A DNA stretch of 32,562 nucleotides from Byssochlamys sp. IMV 00236 (GCA_001931875.2 MSJH02000673.1:1-32562); one strand, 5' to 3'. Counted from the stretch's first letter, positions 1 to 10,859 are shown. Translations and numbers: made by a program. The notes: generated from the letters alone by a model not told the origin.

Positions 1-505
1 TCGGCCGTGACGACTTGCTGAAGATAGAGGTACGGGATTGCAGCTTCAATACCCAGATTACAGCAGCTAAATAAACGCCAGTGGGCTCGTACTCCTCCAT
101 CTGCTTCGTGGCGATTTGACTCGGGTCGCGACCGCCCAAGCCGACGTGACCGTACCCCTCCTCGTCGTGGACGTTCTCCCTCTCCTCGCCGTGGGCGTGA
201 TTACTCCCCTCGCAAAGATGATCGACGCGACCGGGACTATGACCGCCGAGACAGAGATCGGTCCCGCAGTCCCGATGACCGTGACAGAGACCTCAGAGAT
301 GACCGCGATAGACGCGATGACGACCGGGACAGACGCGATGATGACCGGGACAGACGTGAGGATGATCGCGACAATGGAACAAATGGTGATGACAGGAAAG
401 GTGAGAGGTCCTCAATTCCCTATTGTCTCCCATCCATACTAACTTGAGACAGTTCCCTTGGATCCACTCACTTCTGCTCATGATGAGCTTGATACTGCTG
501 AGTAG
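1..505 (+). CDS. SR-type pre-mRNA splicing factor, 3' end (partial)
   Basis: Three exons can be read: <3-29, 82-400 and 453-505 (TAG). They are separated by introns 30-81 and 401-452, both GT..AG, with branch-like GCTAAAT and ACTAAC. The first visible residues (GRDDLLKIEWART) look like the last strand of an RRM followed by a linker. The rest is an arginine-rich tail with RS/SP dipeptides (RSPSPRRGRDYSPR, RSRSPDD), which then turns into RD/RE repeats and ends PLDPLTSAHDELDTAE. This architecture fits fungal SR proteins of the Srp1/Srp2 type, which bind exonic RNA and recruit the spliceosome in the nucleus. The N-terminal RRM(s) lie outside the window, so Srp1 and Srp2 cannot be separated. The + frame around 116-442 that lacks Arg/Ser bias is a shadow. 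The next gene converges on it. Confidence 0.8.
310..372 (+). repeat. Three 21-nt tandem repeats in the RS/RD tail
   Basis: Three imperfect copies (310-330, 331-351, 352-372) each start AGACG and end GAC. They encode the heptad RRDDDRD twice and then a diverged RREDDRD. The repeat lengthens the alternating-charge tail of the SR-type protein. Confidence 0.8.
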
Positions 506-1522
506 GTCGATCTGCGAACTCGACGATACTCGTACTGGATTACCATCTCATTTCCTTCCTGTCAAATGGCCAATTACACATACAGCTCTGCTGTTCTGAC
601 GGGTCATATCGGTTACGAATCGCCGTGCGGAGAAAAGACCAAAAGGAACTCTCTCACAATCGCCGAAGAGCGGTCACGCAACCAAGTCACCGTGCTAATC
701 GTCCCGTCATTGTCCCCTCTCCTTTGAATCTGTTTTTTACCATTAAGTTTGGAGCAAGCGGTGAGAGCTTATCTTGAAAACTGCCGTTTCATCATATTGG
801 TCCGCTATGGTATTTATCTGGTCAGCAGCTCGAATTCCCTCCGGACCCACCTCGAGCGAGCGGTTTCCTTACCTACTGCGACCTTACGTCGTCATTAGCT
901 CTCGTCGATTAAAAGTCAACGTCCGTTTCGCGTACTCGCAAATTAAATCCCCCATTCGAAGATATCACCTACCCCCGGCTCGTCCGTCCTGTCGAACTCC
1001 GATTCAATCTGCATGATATCTACACCCTGATTGTAACTTCTAGCCGGTAGTTAAAAGTACTTGTCCTTGTACCTAAGCTCACGTAAGATTCCTGGTCAAT
1101 ATTGTCTGCAAATGATGATATTGTAACCTCGGGAATAGATAGCTATTGCTGTCTAGATTATTGCATACATTTTCCCGTGCCTTACGGTATCATACATGTA
1201 CATCCGTTAGACCTTTCCATCTCACGGAGTATCAGTCCTGAGTCCTGGCCGAAATCCCATACACGCGTGTAGGTGAAAGAAGCTGTTACGCTGTGCGGCC
1301 AAAGCACCAGACGTTTCATGCAATCAAGTTGTAATACTCTGGTATATCAAATAAATTGAGAAGGAAACTCCAACATGATCCATTACTAAGAGCACATATA
1401 TTGTGTATCAAACAGAGCAACAAACAGAGTTAGATAGACTGCTGCGGTCAGTCAGTCGAGCATATATTACTTTCATTAGAATAACCGATATATGCCAGAC
1501 AGAACCACGCATACAGAAGGAG
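506..1522. other. Intergenic region between convergent genes
   Basis: About 1 kb lies between the stop codon of the SR-type gene (+) and that of the coiled-coil gene (-). It should hold both 3' UTRs. I see no convincing gene: the open frame at 774-1016 has no splice context, domain or codon bias. No tRNA-like fold or large repeat was seen. Confidence 0.5.
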
Positions 1523-3174
1523 TTACAGCCTTCTTCTGTCACGTTTCAGTGGTGAAAATCCCGTTGAAGGTCCCAAGGTCCCATCTATGTCGGGTCCCAT
1601 ACCAGAGCTGCTGTGATTTTTTGAGGGACCAGGGACAAGGGTCCGTTTTTCTCCAATAGCGCTTTTCCAGACATTCCTCTTCTCCTGCACATCTTCTTCT
1701 TCTTCGTCGAACAGAGTTGCACCTCGGTGCGCACCAAGCAGCTTGCGCTTTCTAGGTTTTATTTGCTTTGGCATGGATGTTTCATTGGATGAAACATGGG
1801 CATCTGAAGGTTGTGCGGCTACACTACCACCACGGTTATTAGCTGATCTCGCATTCTGAGTTGCGTTCGTTGCGTTCGAAACTGGTCTCTGGCGCTCCAT
1901 ACCGGAGCGCTTCTTAGCACCAGACCCTTTACGAGCAGGCTTGTGGATGCTGCTAGCATCATTGTCTGTATCAGGCATATCCTCATCCCCATTATCCATG
2001 TCGCTTGCGAGCCTCCTACTCGTCTCGTTCGCAGAATCCGGCGAGTCCGGGGAGTCAGGAGGAGCCCCGGTACGACTGAGGAAAGGAGTAATAGAGAATG
2101 CGGATTTATATCCAGGGAGCGCCGTGGGCTTGTTGGTGTTGCGCGACATATGGACACCGCCGGGAGTATCAATTGTCATTGTATCGAAATTGGAACTGCC
2201 TTGTTGCCGAGTATTTCCATTGGATCGTAGGGGAGCCTCGTTCATATCCTCGTCTTTGGTAAAAGAGCCACGCTGCTGTAGTTCATCCTGAGCAACTTTT
2301 AATTTCTCCTTTGTCGTGCGTAGCTTCTTTCGTAGGGCTTCCATTTTGGTTTCAAGAGCCGTTTCTTCGTTTTTCCGATCAATGGCCTGCTTCTTAATTT
2401 CTTCTTCGAGCTGCTGTCTCGCACTAGATTCCTTGGCAACTTCATTTCGTAGTTCCTTTATATTCATACTTAATTTGGTTATTTCTTCAGCTGTTCCGCC
2501 TGTATCCCCGGTCCGTGTGCGCTCAGCTGCGCGTCTTTCATTCTTTAGCTGAGACTCTAAGGACTTCAGTTGTTGTTCGAGAGACAGTTTTTCTGAGAGC
2601 AATGTCTCGTGTGAGGCACTTCGCGCTCTAAGACGCTCGAGTTCCGGTCGCAGGCTCGACAGCTCCTTCACCATACGCTTATTTTCTTCTGCCAGTCTTT
2701 TCGATTCGTGCGTGGTATCACTGGATGAGGCAATCTTTCGTGGTTTAAAATCATCAACGCGACATTCATGCAGGGTGAGGCAATTTGTGCTTACTTTCAA
2801 ACGTTCGATCTCCTCACACTCGGCTCGCAGAGCACTTTGTAAACGCGTAATTTCGTTGAAAGCATCATTGAGGGTTTCACGTAGATTCGTTTCAGCTTGC
2901 AGCGCAGCAGTAGTACTGGCGTCTGCGATTTCCAACTGGCTTCGCAGCCCATCGTTATCGGCTTCCAGAAGCACTTGTTCAACGCGTAGCGTCCGAAGAC
3001 TGTCGTTAGCGATAAGCTGCTTTGTCAAAGCGAGTGATTTCTCAAAGGTTAGTTCAAGCTGCGCTGTCCTTAGAGACACCTGACACTGTATAAGCAACAA
3101 GCAACTGTTATGATGCTGAATATGCGGCATACCTCATTAGTGATAGCATCTGGATACTCAATAGCATGTGCCAT
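1523..3174 (-). CDS. Coiled-coil protein of unknown function, probably nuclear
   Basis: Two exons on the - strand: 3174-3133 (14 codons, MAHAIEYPDAITNE) and 3079-1523. They are joined across a 53-nt intron (3080-3132, GTATGC..CAG), giving 532 aa. Starting at the in-frame ATG inside the intron (3130) would add junk residues, so the ATG at 3174 is preferred. Roughly residues 15-290 are heptad-rich, with many Leu/Glu/Lys/Arg and typical stretches such as RLAEENKRMVKELSSLRPEL, and should form a long coiled coil. The C-terminal half is low-complexity and Ser/Pro/Asp-rich, with basic NLS-like clusters (KPARKGSGAKKRSG, KPRKRKLLG), an acidic LFDEEEEDV patch and a C-terminal FSPLKRDRRRL. Similar layouts occur in spindle-pole, kinetochore and chromatin proteins, but I do not recognise a family. 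It diverges from RFT1. Confidence 0.75.
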
Positions 3175-3651
3175 AGTGGCGGGGTAAGACCCAATGAATA
3201 AAAAAATGATTATTGCAGCGACATAGGCTGCTAATACTTGTGATTTAGCAAACCTTGTTTAGCATATATGCAATAGAGTACAAGATTCAATTACTCTGGT
3301 AGTTCTTGAAATGTCACGGGTAAACAAAATCCCCGGATTTTCTACAGTAGTGTAACCTAGAGAGACTAGGTACGCACATCGGATACCAGATCGGATAGGG
3401 AAAAGAAAGAGAAATTTTAGAGGGTGCTCTATCAAACTTGATTGAGTTTATTTCCTGAATAATAGAAAATAATTTGAATTAGCCATCTGAGGACTTCTAT
3501 CTTAGGACCCTGAGTCCGCAAATCATAAGCCTTCCGTGCACGGTTGCCCCAGGCCTTAGGTACTTATCCTCGCGACATTTGGACATTATTCAACCTCGCG
3601 AACCGGCATCCCTCGTCTTTAGATTACTGCATAAGAAGCGCAACGGCAGCG
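3175..3651. promoter_or_regulatory. Shared divergent promoter region (coiled-coil gene / RFT1)
   Basis: There are 477 bp between the two start codons of divergently transcribed genes. Seen directly: a forkhead-type GTAAACAAA at 3320-3328 and AT-rich tracts at 3191-3210 and 3455-3480. Forkhead sites are common in cell-cycle promoters, so regulation of the coiled-coil gene through this site is possible but unproven. No canonical TATA position can be assigned. Confidence 0.35.
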
Positions 3652-5473
3652 ATGGCATCCAAACGCAGGAGCATCGATGGAATTCTAGCTTCATCAGCGT
3701 CGGGAACAAGCTTACTCGTTCTAATCCAAATATTTTCCAAGGGTGTGACATTTGCCGCAAATCAAGTTCTCTTACGAAACATCTCCCCAACGACATTGGG
3801 GATATCAATGCACCTCGATCTGTACTCGGTTACCGCACTGTACTTTTCTAGAGAGAGCATCAGAATTGCGATACAGAGACAACCACCAGATGATCTCACC
3901 ACCAAAGAAGCGGTTTCCGTCTCAGATAACGGTCAAGCTTCGGAGCTGAAGCATCAAGCTCGAGATGCAGATGCCGCGTTAGCGTCCAAAAACAGGGCTT
4001 CCCAAGTCATTGTGAATATGTCTTATGTGTGTCTGGGACTTGGGTTTCCACTTGTCTACTTGCTTGCTACCAGCTATCTCCATGTTGCGCAAAACGAAGT
4101 CACGGAATGCCCTTTCTTTGGAGAGAGTCTCCTTATTATGGGACTTGCTTCACTGCTAGAGCTTGCCACAGAGCCTTTCTTTGCCGTGGTACAGCAACGT
4201 ATGCTCTACAGAACGCGGGCGTTAGTTGAAATGATAGCAGCTATCATCAAAAGTCTTCTAACATGTGCCGTTGCTGTCTGGGCCTCTCATGTTGGGCGGG
4301 AGGTTGGAGTCTTGCCAATGGCCCTGGGATATTTAGGCTACTCTCTTGCCCTCATGTCGAGCTATCTTGTTACAATGCTTCCAGTCTCTCGCCAGGAAAA
4401 CTTCTCCTTCTGTCTCGTTCCTGTGGATTCAAGGTATGTCCCTTACTACTGCTTTCTTTCGAATAGACTCAGGTGGTTGACTCCGAAGTGATGGAACGCA
4501 TTATCTGGCAAGCCGATTTTCACAGCCCCTGGTGTCACTGGGGGCTAGTGCCTTCTTTCAATCTGTTGTAAAGCACATACTCACCCAAGGTGATTCCATG
4601 ATCCTTGCGGCAATGTCCAGTCTGGAAGATCAAGGAGTATATACGTTTGCATCTAATTACGGTGGTTTGATTGCGCGCATAATCTTTCAGCCCGTCGAAG
4701 ATAGCAGTCGCAATCTATTTTCCAAACTTCTGGCTTTTGGGAACAATTCAAAACCGGACCCTGAAGCCCTGGCAGCGGCTAAAGCCCATTTAATTGATAT
4801 TATCCACGTATACTGGATACTAACCATTTTAGCATTTGTCCTCGGCCCAACTTTTCTGCCTTTGATCCTGCATCTCTTGACTGGGTCTCGATGGGCATCA
4901 CCAAAAGTTGATAGTCTGCTCTCGGTATACTGCTACTATATCGCATTCCTGGCCTTCAATGGGATCACGGAAGCTTTCGTGTCATCGGCCGCTGACTCTC
5001 GAGAGTTGAGGCGACAAACCATATGGATGAGCTTCTTCTCTGCCTGCTTTGCAGCTGCGGCCTTCTTTTTTCTCAACGTTGGCGGACTGGGTGCCAATGG
5101 ATTAGTATGGACTAACATTGTCAACATGTCTCTACGGATAACCTGGAGCTATTTCTTCATTAAGTCATACTTTGGCCGTCACGGAATTAGCTTGAATCTA
5201 TCGGAAATAAGTCTCGGATATCACACTTATGGCGCAGCAATGGTTATGCTATCTGTTATGCATGCTGCCCAGTATCGACAAGGGACAGGTCTCTCAGGGC
5301 TTATAAAAGCAATTGGCTCCGGGATAGTTTTCACAGCTGTGATGTGAGTTAATCTATCTATGAGGTCACGTGTTCCTTTCTAACAACATGGCAGATTCTA
5401 TCTTGAGAGAAATTTTATAATCAAGAAATACATGGCTATCCGTGGAATGAGAAGCCTGCAGGGATCAAATTAG
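3652..5473 (+). CDS. rft1: RFT1, ER lipid-linked oligosaccharide (Man5GlcNAc2-PP-dolichol) translocation protein
   Basis: Exons 3652-4433, 4489-5343 and 5395-5473 (TAG) give 571 aa, the usual family length. Intron 1 (4434-4488) must end at AAG/4488, because the two upstream AGs bring an in-frame stop. Intron 2 is 5344-5394 (GTGAGT, TCTAAC, CAG). Family landmarks are visible: SGTSLLVLIQIFSKGVTFA near residues 17-35, LYSVTALYFSRESIRIAIQ near 57-75, ELATEPFFAVVQQRM, and HILTQGDS just after intron 1. About 10-14 hydrophobic segments suit a polytopic ER membrane protein of the MOP/MATE-like superfamily. RFT1 is needed for the cytosol-to-lumen step of dolichol-linked Man5GlcNAc2; whether it is itself the flippase is debated. 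The start MASKRRSIDG is the first ATG with family similarity. The stop codon lies 23 bp from that of dbp3. Confidence 0.93.
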
Positions 5474-5496
5474 GAAAATAGCAGATTGGTAGAAAT

Positions 5497-7130
5497 TCAG
5501 TCATCAAATGTGATCTTGGTTGCCGTCTTTCCCGTGTCAACATCTTTAAAAAATGCGCCATATGCATCATGCTGCTTCTTCTTGACTGTCGTACCGAACT
5601 TCAGTAATTCATCAGGCACGTGCTGGTTTGCTGCTTTTAGGACATTTATCAATCTGAAATTTTAGCGCTGTTAGTCGATTCTGTGTTAGTATAGGAATGT
5701 CCGGAAATGAACTTACGCTCCCGATAGAGCTTTGTCATTTTCAGTGAACAAAGTGATAGCATGGCCCTCAGCCCCGGCTCGCCCAGTACTGAAAACAAGG
5801 TTAGCTTATTCATTATGCAAGTGCCTTGTACCATTACATACCGTCCAATGCGGTGAACATAGTCCTCGACAGTTAGCGGAAAGGTAACATTGAGGACCAA
5901 TTTCACGGCAGGTATATCAAGACCTCGGGCTGCAACATCCGTGGCAACGAGGATGTTGACGGAACCAGTTTTGAAAGCCTCTAGACTTTTGAACCTCTCT
6001 TGCTGACTCAAGTCGCCGTGAATGCCAGCTACTGTGAATCCTCTTGATCGTATAAATCGTTCAATCCTCATCGCCTCCTTCTTGTACAGACAAAAGACCA
6101 ATGTCTTGTTCGCACTGCCCTTTCCTCCACCGTGCTGATTCAGTAGTTGTAAGAGTCTGTTCTCTTTATCACGAGGATCAAGAACCTCCACGACCTGCTT
6201 TATTCTGGTATTCGCACGAGGATCCGCTGATGGTTCACCGCCGATAGTGACCGTGACAGGCGACTTGGTAAATGTGGCGGCAAGGTTTCGAACCGAGGGG
6301 GGCCATGTCGCAGTAAACATAACGGTCTGACGCTTAGAGACAGGCATAAGACTGATTATGTCTTTGATATCTTGCTCAAAACCCTTGTCTAGCATACGAT
6401 CTGCTTCGTCTAGTACTAAGTACTTGACTCTCCCGAGATCCACTGCACCTTCATCTTGCAAATCTTTCAAGCGACCCGGGGTAGCAACGACGACGGATGC
6501 CTTCTTCAAGGCACTTCGTTGTTCGTCTTTCCTAACGCCTCCAAAAATACAAGTGATCTCAACATGAGCCTTGCCAGAAAGCTTCAATAGCTGATCATGG
6601 ATCTGCATGGCTAGCTCTCTTGTGGGTGTGATGATCACGGCCCGGGGACGGGCGCCTTTTCCTCCCTTTTTCGAATCAACGATGTTCTTGATGCAAGGCA
6701 AACCAAAGGCCATGGTCTTTCCGCTTCCAGTCTCGGCGACACCGATGACATCGCGGCCTGCAAACAGGAAAGGCCATGTTACTGACTGGATAGGCGTTGG
6801 TGCAGAGAATCCTTTGAGAGCTTGGTAAAGGTCACCCTCGCAGGTGGGGAGGTGATCAAACGAAATTAGAGGTCGCAGTGATTGTCTCTCCGGTGAAGAT
6901 TCCGCTTCCGAGTCGGTGATTTTGATCGAATTTGAGCTCAGGAACTGGTCTATCTCGGACTGCGGCAAAGCAGAAAGCGCAGCAGATTGCACGTAAGGAT
7001 TGCGCTTCGATGGCGCATTCTCATTTTCATCGGACGTTTCTTTTTTCTTTTTGGCGTCTTTGTCTGTTCTCGACTTCTTCTTTGGAGGCAGCTCTGGAGC
7101 AGACCCCTGAGGGGGGTGTCGTTTGCCCAT
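5497..7130 (-). CDS. dbp3: ATP-dependent DEAD-box RNA helicase Dbp3 (ribosome biogenesis)
   Basis: Exons 7130-5842, 5788-5717 and 5653-5497 are joined across introns 5789-5841 (GTATGT..CAG) and 5654-5716 (GTAAGT..CAG), giving 505 aa. All helicase motifs are present: Q-motif region around 90-115 (SAPTPIQ), Walker A AETGSGKT 132-139, PTRELA 169-174, TPGR 217-220, DEAD 241-244, TAT 273-275 (SAT motif), [18 protein letters not shown] around 396-405, and HRIGRTGRAG 426-435. The last of these is completed across intron 1. The Lys-rich N-terminus ([14 protein letters not shown]) is nucleolar-like. The C-terminus ([17 protein letters not shown]) is typical of Dbp3, which acts in pre-rRNA processing (A3 cleavage in yeast) for the 60S subunit. 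Transcription converges on RFT1. Confidence 0.93.
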
Positions 7131-7721
7131 GAGGAGAACCAGCAGTAAGTTACGATAAGATTAGAAAGAAAGAAAGAAAGAAAGAAACTGAACGCTTCTT
7201 GGGAGAGAAAAAATTTTCCCTTTTTTGGTAACTGATAACGGACTGAGAAGGGCGGCTTCCGACTAGCCTTCCTAAATCTTACATTAAGCTAGCCTAAATA
7301 GCAGTAGCGGTTCCGATGTCGATCGTTTAACCAACTTTAACTATTAATATTAATCTATTATTCTACATAAGTATAGACTCCTACAGCTGCCTTTTACGAG
7401 TTGCATTAATTGATATATATGTATGTATATATATAGATATATATACAGTTATTATATTGCTACTCAGTTAAGTAATTAATTTTTTAGTATCTATTTTCCA
7501 GAAACACTACTGTATATAAGGTAAAATTCGTAGTGTAACTTAGCGCAAAATTATCAAGCTACTATTATCCTTTTGACTACGCTAAATAAACATAACATTG
7601 GAGATGTTGTCCGTAGATAGTAATATTACTAGGTCACAAGGGAATTTGCCATTTTGCATAATACTACTCAATGACCCTGGGTCAGTTTAACTTAGCCAGC
7701 CAGGTATGTAATATCAGAGGG
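7131..7721. other. Intergenic, dbp3 upstream region and oxidoreductase 3' flank
   Basis: Just upstream of the dbp3 start lies a 25-bp AGAA microsatellite (7163-7187). Further on is an AT-rich stretch with TA/TATG runs (about 7410-7450). No gene, RNA or transposon remnant could be supported here. Confidence 0.5.
7163..7187. repeat. (AGAA)n microsatellite in the dbp3 promoter/5' UTR
   Basis: About six uninterrupted AGAA units begin 33 bp upstream of the dbp3 start codon. On the dbp3 sense strand this is a polypyrimidine (TTTC)n tract, a feature common in fungal promoters and 5' UTRs. Confidence 0.9.
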
Positions 7722-8904
7722 CTAATCTATAGTACAGATGATCTTCCCCTTTGTACGGTTACTCTCGAGCAACTTATGCGCCTCCACGACTTGCTCGAAG
7801 GGAAAGGTTTTCTCGACGAAGATCTTGAAAGTGCCATCCCTGAATTTCGGCAGCGCATGTTCCACCAGTAAATCGCGCAGTTTCTTCTGGTACTGCTCAT
7901 CTCGGCTCCTCAACGTGCTGCCTTCGAATCTCAACCTCTTTCTGATGAAGCCGCTAATGTCAACACCGGCCGGCAGTGTCGAACCACTCATCTGTCCAAG
8001 CTCCACAATGCGTCCATCCCGGGCGGTTACGTCGAGGTTTCCTTGGAAATGAGCGGCTCCAACAAAATCAATAACCAGATCAACGCCCCGACCATTGGTC
8101 GCTTTTTGTATTTCCGATGCCCAATCCTGTGTTCGATAGTTATAACCGGCGGTCGCTCCAAGTTTATCCACGCAAAAGTCAATCTTCTCTTGCGATCCGG
8201 CGGTCACATAGATAGCGCTTGCATTATCAGCCTTCGATAGCTGGATACCAGCTATTGAGACTGAAGAGGCACCGGCGTGCCAGAGTATCGACCGGCCTGG
8301 CTCAAACCCGCCAACCAAATACATCGCTTGCGTGGCTGTTATCCACGTCTACTGGTACATGCGGATTAGTGATAATATAAACATAGCCGGTGAAAGGGGT
8401 TACTGCCTCTGGTATTCCTGCAGTCTCTTCCCAGGACAATTCCGCGGGTTTATGAATGAGCATGGCGACGGATACTGCAATGTACTCCGCATAGGCACCT
8501 AGAATGTATAATGTCTCAACTCGATGCGCCGCAATAAGCGCTCAGGGTAAAAAGGCTAGACGGACCACCATAAGCCAAACCAAAGACATTATCGCCGATT
8601 GCGAAATCTTTTCCATCATAGTCACCAAAGCTTTCAATGGTTCCCGAAAACTCGACACCTAATGTACTGGGCGCCTGCGGCGGTACTGGATATTGGCCTT
8701 CACGCTGTAGCAAATCCATGCGATTCAAACCGAACGCCTTCACTTTAACGAGCGCCTGGTTGCTACCAGGTACAGGAACGGGGATGGTGTCGACGAATAG
8801 TGCATCTGCCGGTCCCTTTCCACCCTTTATGCCTGTTGTAGAATGAGCAAATGAGCCTTCAGTGTCTAACAAAACTTACTAATTGCCCTCATTGTCCGTG
8901 CCAT
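7722..8904 (-). CDS. Zinc-independent quinone oxidoreductase / alcohol dehydrogenase-like protein (PIG3/QOR type)
   Basis: Four exons on -: 8904-8880, 8832-8566, 8498-8404 and 8348-7722, giving 337 aa, the normal QOR length. Introns are 8833-8879 (GTAAGT..CAG), 8499-8565 (GTCCGT..TAG) and 8349-8403 (GTAACC..TAG, with ACTAAT). Read unspliced the locus looks broken into two fragments; spliced it is intact. The start is MARTMRAI, though a second Met four codons on could serve. Domains: GroES-like N-terminal part with FGLNRMDLLQREGQYP and TLGVEFSGTI, then an NAD(P)-binding Rossmann fold with HAGASSVSIAG around 153-163 and DLVIDFVGAA. The substrate-binding Arg/Asn context NRMDLLQR is as in PIG3-like enzymes. 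No catalytic Zn ligands are evident. It probably reduces quinones with NADPH in the cytosol; the substrate is unknown. It diverges from OST3. Confidence 0.88.
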
Positions 8905-9478
8905 GTTGGAGACAGCTGGTTGCGCAAAACAATTGGGATACGTCAAACGGTCTTGACTTTCCAGAGAGCTGGGAGTATTCGGAAAGATCGGGGAGAATAA
9001 TAACAGTTTGGCGGGGACAGTTCAACGTGACCCCGCATTATATAAGCCTACAATTTAACTACATAGTTAACTAACTAACAGTTACCAAGAGCGGCAAAGG
9101 GTTTTATATACTTTACATAATTTATCTTCTGAAGAGTTTAAGGTTTATACTTTATTCTATATGTATTTATATTTGTATATTATTTCTATTTTCTATAACT
9201 TTCTTTGTAGTGCAATAGGTATCTTAGTAGTTTACACCGTTGTGAACCACATAACTACAGTAGTAGTGGGTAGTAGTTACTGGTAGACTGTTCGGATTAT
9301 TAAATGCCGGACCCGACGCGGCCATAGCTCCAGGACACCTGTACACATCAATCAGTGTACGCTCCGAAGGACAATAGCAAGGGCAGTATCGGTCACATCA
9401 ATCACTTTACAACTCCCCCCTCCAGCCAGTGGGATAACAAGTGTACAATACGAGTCCCATGGGATCAATCTGCCTACA
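8905..9478. promoter_or_regulatory. Divergent promoter region (oxidoreductase / OST3)
   Basis: There are 574 bp between two divergent start codons. It has an AT-rich centre (9,100-9,220) and GTAGTAGT/GTAGTAGTT repeats near 9,260-9,283. No individual factor site can be assigned with confidence. The small open frames overlapping 9,352-9,649 are shadows of the OST3 5' end. Confidence 0.35.
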
Positions 9479-10642
9479 ATGAAGTTGTTCCTTTTGGTCA
9501 TTGCAGTCTTCCAGCTCTGCGGTTTCGCGTTCTGCGCAGGACCCGAGCTGGACAAATTCAGCAAATATCAAGCACAAGCCCGCAACGGTCACATCACGTT
9601 GGACGATTCTACGTACGAAGAGATTACCTCCAAACCTCGCGACTACCATGCTGCTATCCTTTTGACCGCCGTGGAGGCTCGATACGGCTGTACATTATGC
9701 CGTGATTTCCAGCCAGAATGGGAACTTGTTGCCCGGAGCTGGAACAAGGGCGCCAAGGCTGAAGATATGAAGTTGCTATTTAGCACATTGGATTTCACTA
9801 ATGGGCGACAAGCTTTTCAGAAGGTATCTCACCTCCTCCATCCAGGTCATGATAGGGTCTAACGACTAGTGAAGCTGATGCTACAAACTGCGCCCGTGGT
9901 TCTCCTTTTCCCGCCAACAATTGGACCATTTGCTCAAGTAGACGGGTCACCATTCAGGCTTGATTTTAGCGGGTGAGGACTCACATCTTCATTGCATGAC
10001 CAGAGTCAGATGCTGACAATTCATTTTTCAGACCTGTATCTGCAGAGCAAGTTTACGCATGGATCAGCCGTCACCTTCCGGAGGGTAACAAACCACCACT
10101 GGTGCGGCCTGTCAACTACATGCGTCTTGTATCCGTACTCGGGATTTTGATGGGTACCCTCTCATTGCTGGCGGTCACGTCTCCTTACGTCGTACCTATC
10201 ATCCGGAATCGAAACCTTTGGGCCGCCATAAGTCTTATTGCAATCCTTCTCTTCACTAGCGGACATATGTTCAACCATATTCGCAAAGTCCCTTACGTTG
10301 CTGGTGACGGAAGAGGGGGAATTAGCTATTTCGCCGGTGGCTTTTCAAACCAATTCGGAATGGAGACCCAGATAATCGCAGCGATCTGTAAGTGGCTCGC
10401 TCCCCAGCCTGCCTTCAATTCCGTCCCCCGCTTGGAACTATCCACTAACGGTGTTCCTAGATGGAATTTTGTCTTTTGCGACTATTGCTCTAGCGTTAAA
10501 GGTGCCCCGTATGTCGGATACAAAGGCTCAACAACTGGCTGTAGTTATCTGGGGGGTTATATTGCTTGGAGTCTATAGCTTTCTCCTCAGTGTTTTCAGG
10601 ATAAAAAATGGCGGCTATCCGTTCTTTTTGCCGCCATTTTAG
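9479..10642 (+). CDS. ost3: OST3/OST6 subunit of oligosaccharyltransferase
   Basis: Exons 9479-9823, 9875-9972, 10032-10387 and 10461-10642 (TAG) give 326 aa, matching the family. Introns are 9824-9874 (TCTAAC branch, AAG end), 9973-10031 and 10388-10460 (GTAAGT, CACTAAC, TAG). The N-terminal signal peptide MKLFLLVIAVFQLCGFAFCA precedes a lumenal thioredoxin-like domain with a CTLC redox motif at residues 71-74. Four hydrophobic segments follow, beginning near YMRLVSVLGILMGTLSLLAV. The C-terminus NGGYPFFLPPF is a family hallmark. The protein makes mixed disulfides with acceptor polypeptides and increases N-glycosylation efficiency of cysteine-rich sites in the ER. It lies about 4 kb from RFT1, another gene of the same pathway. 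Ost3 and Ost6 cannot be separated by eye; most filamentous fungi have a single homologue. Confidence 0.93.
10605..10640. repeat. Perfect 11-bp inverted repeat at the end of OST3
   Basis: The arms AAAATGGCGGC (10605-10615) and GCCGCCATTTT (10630-10640) flank a 14-nt loop. The structure ends in the stop codon. The arms also encode conserved residues (KNGG and PPF), so it may be partly coincidental. Confidence 0.8.
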
Positions 10643-10859
10643 GATTCCTACTAATGGTAGAGTACTACAGCGCTAACTATAAGATTACATGAATAGAAGA
10701 AATCATTCAGAAATATTAAGAACAACAATAGTAACACCAGTAGCTTAGAAGTGCTCCTATACTGTGTGTATTGGGAAGTCACTCATTTTACTTTCCCTCG
10801 GCTCATTCAGGCTTATATAACATGCTAAGGACTGAGTACATATCAAATAGGCAAGGTGG

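Noticed and set aside
774..1016. 80-codon open frame on +
   Set aside because: It lies in a 3' intergenic region with no domain, no splice context and no coding-like composition.
1819..2552. Several open frames overlapping the coiled-coil gene on both strands
   Set aside because: They are out-of-frame shadows of a repetitive charged coding sequence.
7722..8872. Oxidoreductase as a pseudogene in two pieces
   Set aside because: Four exons with GT..AG introns restore one continuous 337-aa frame with family motifs across every junction.
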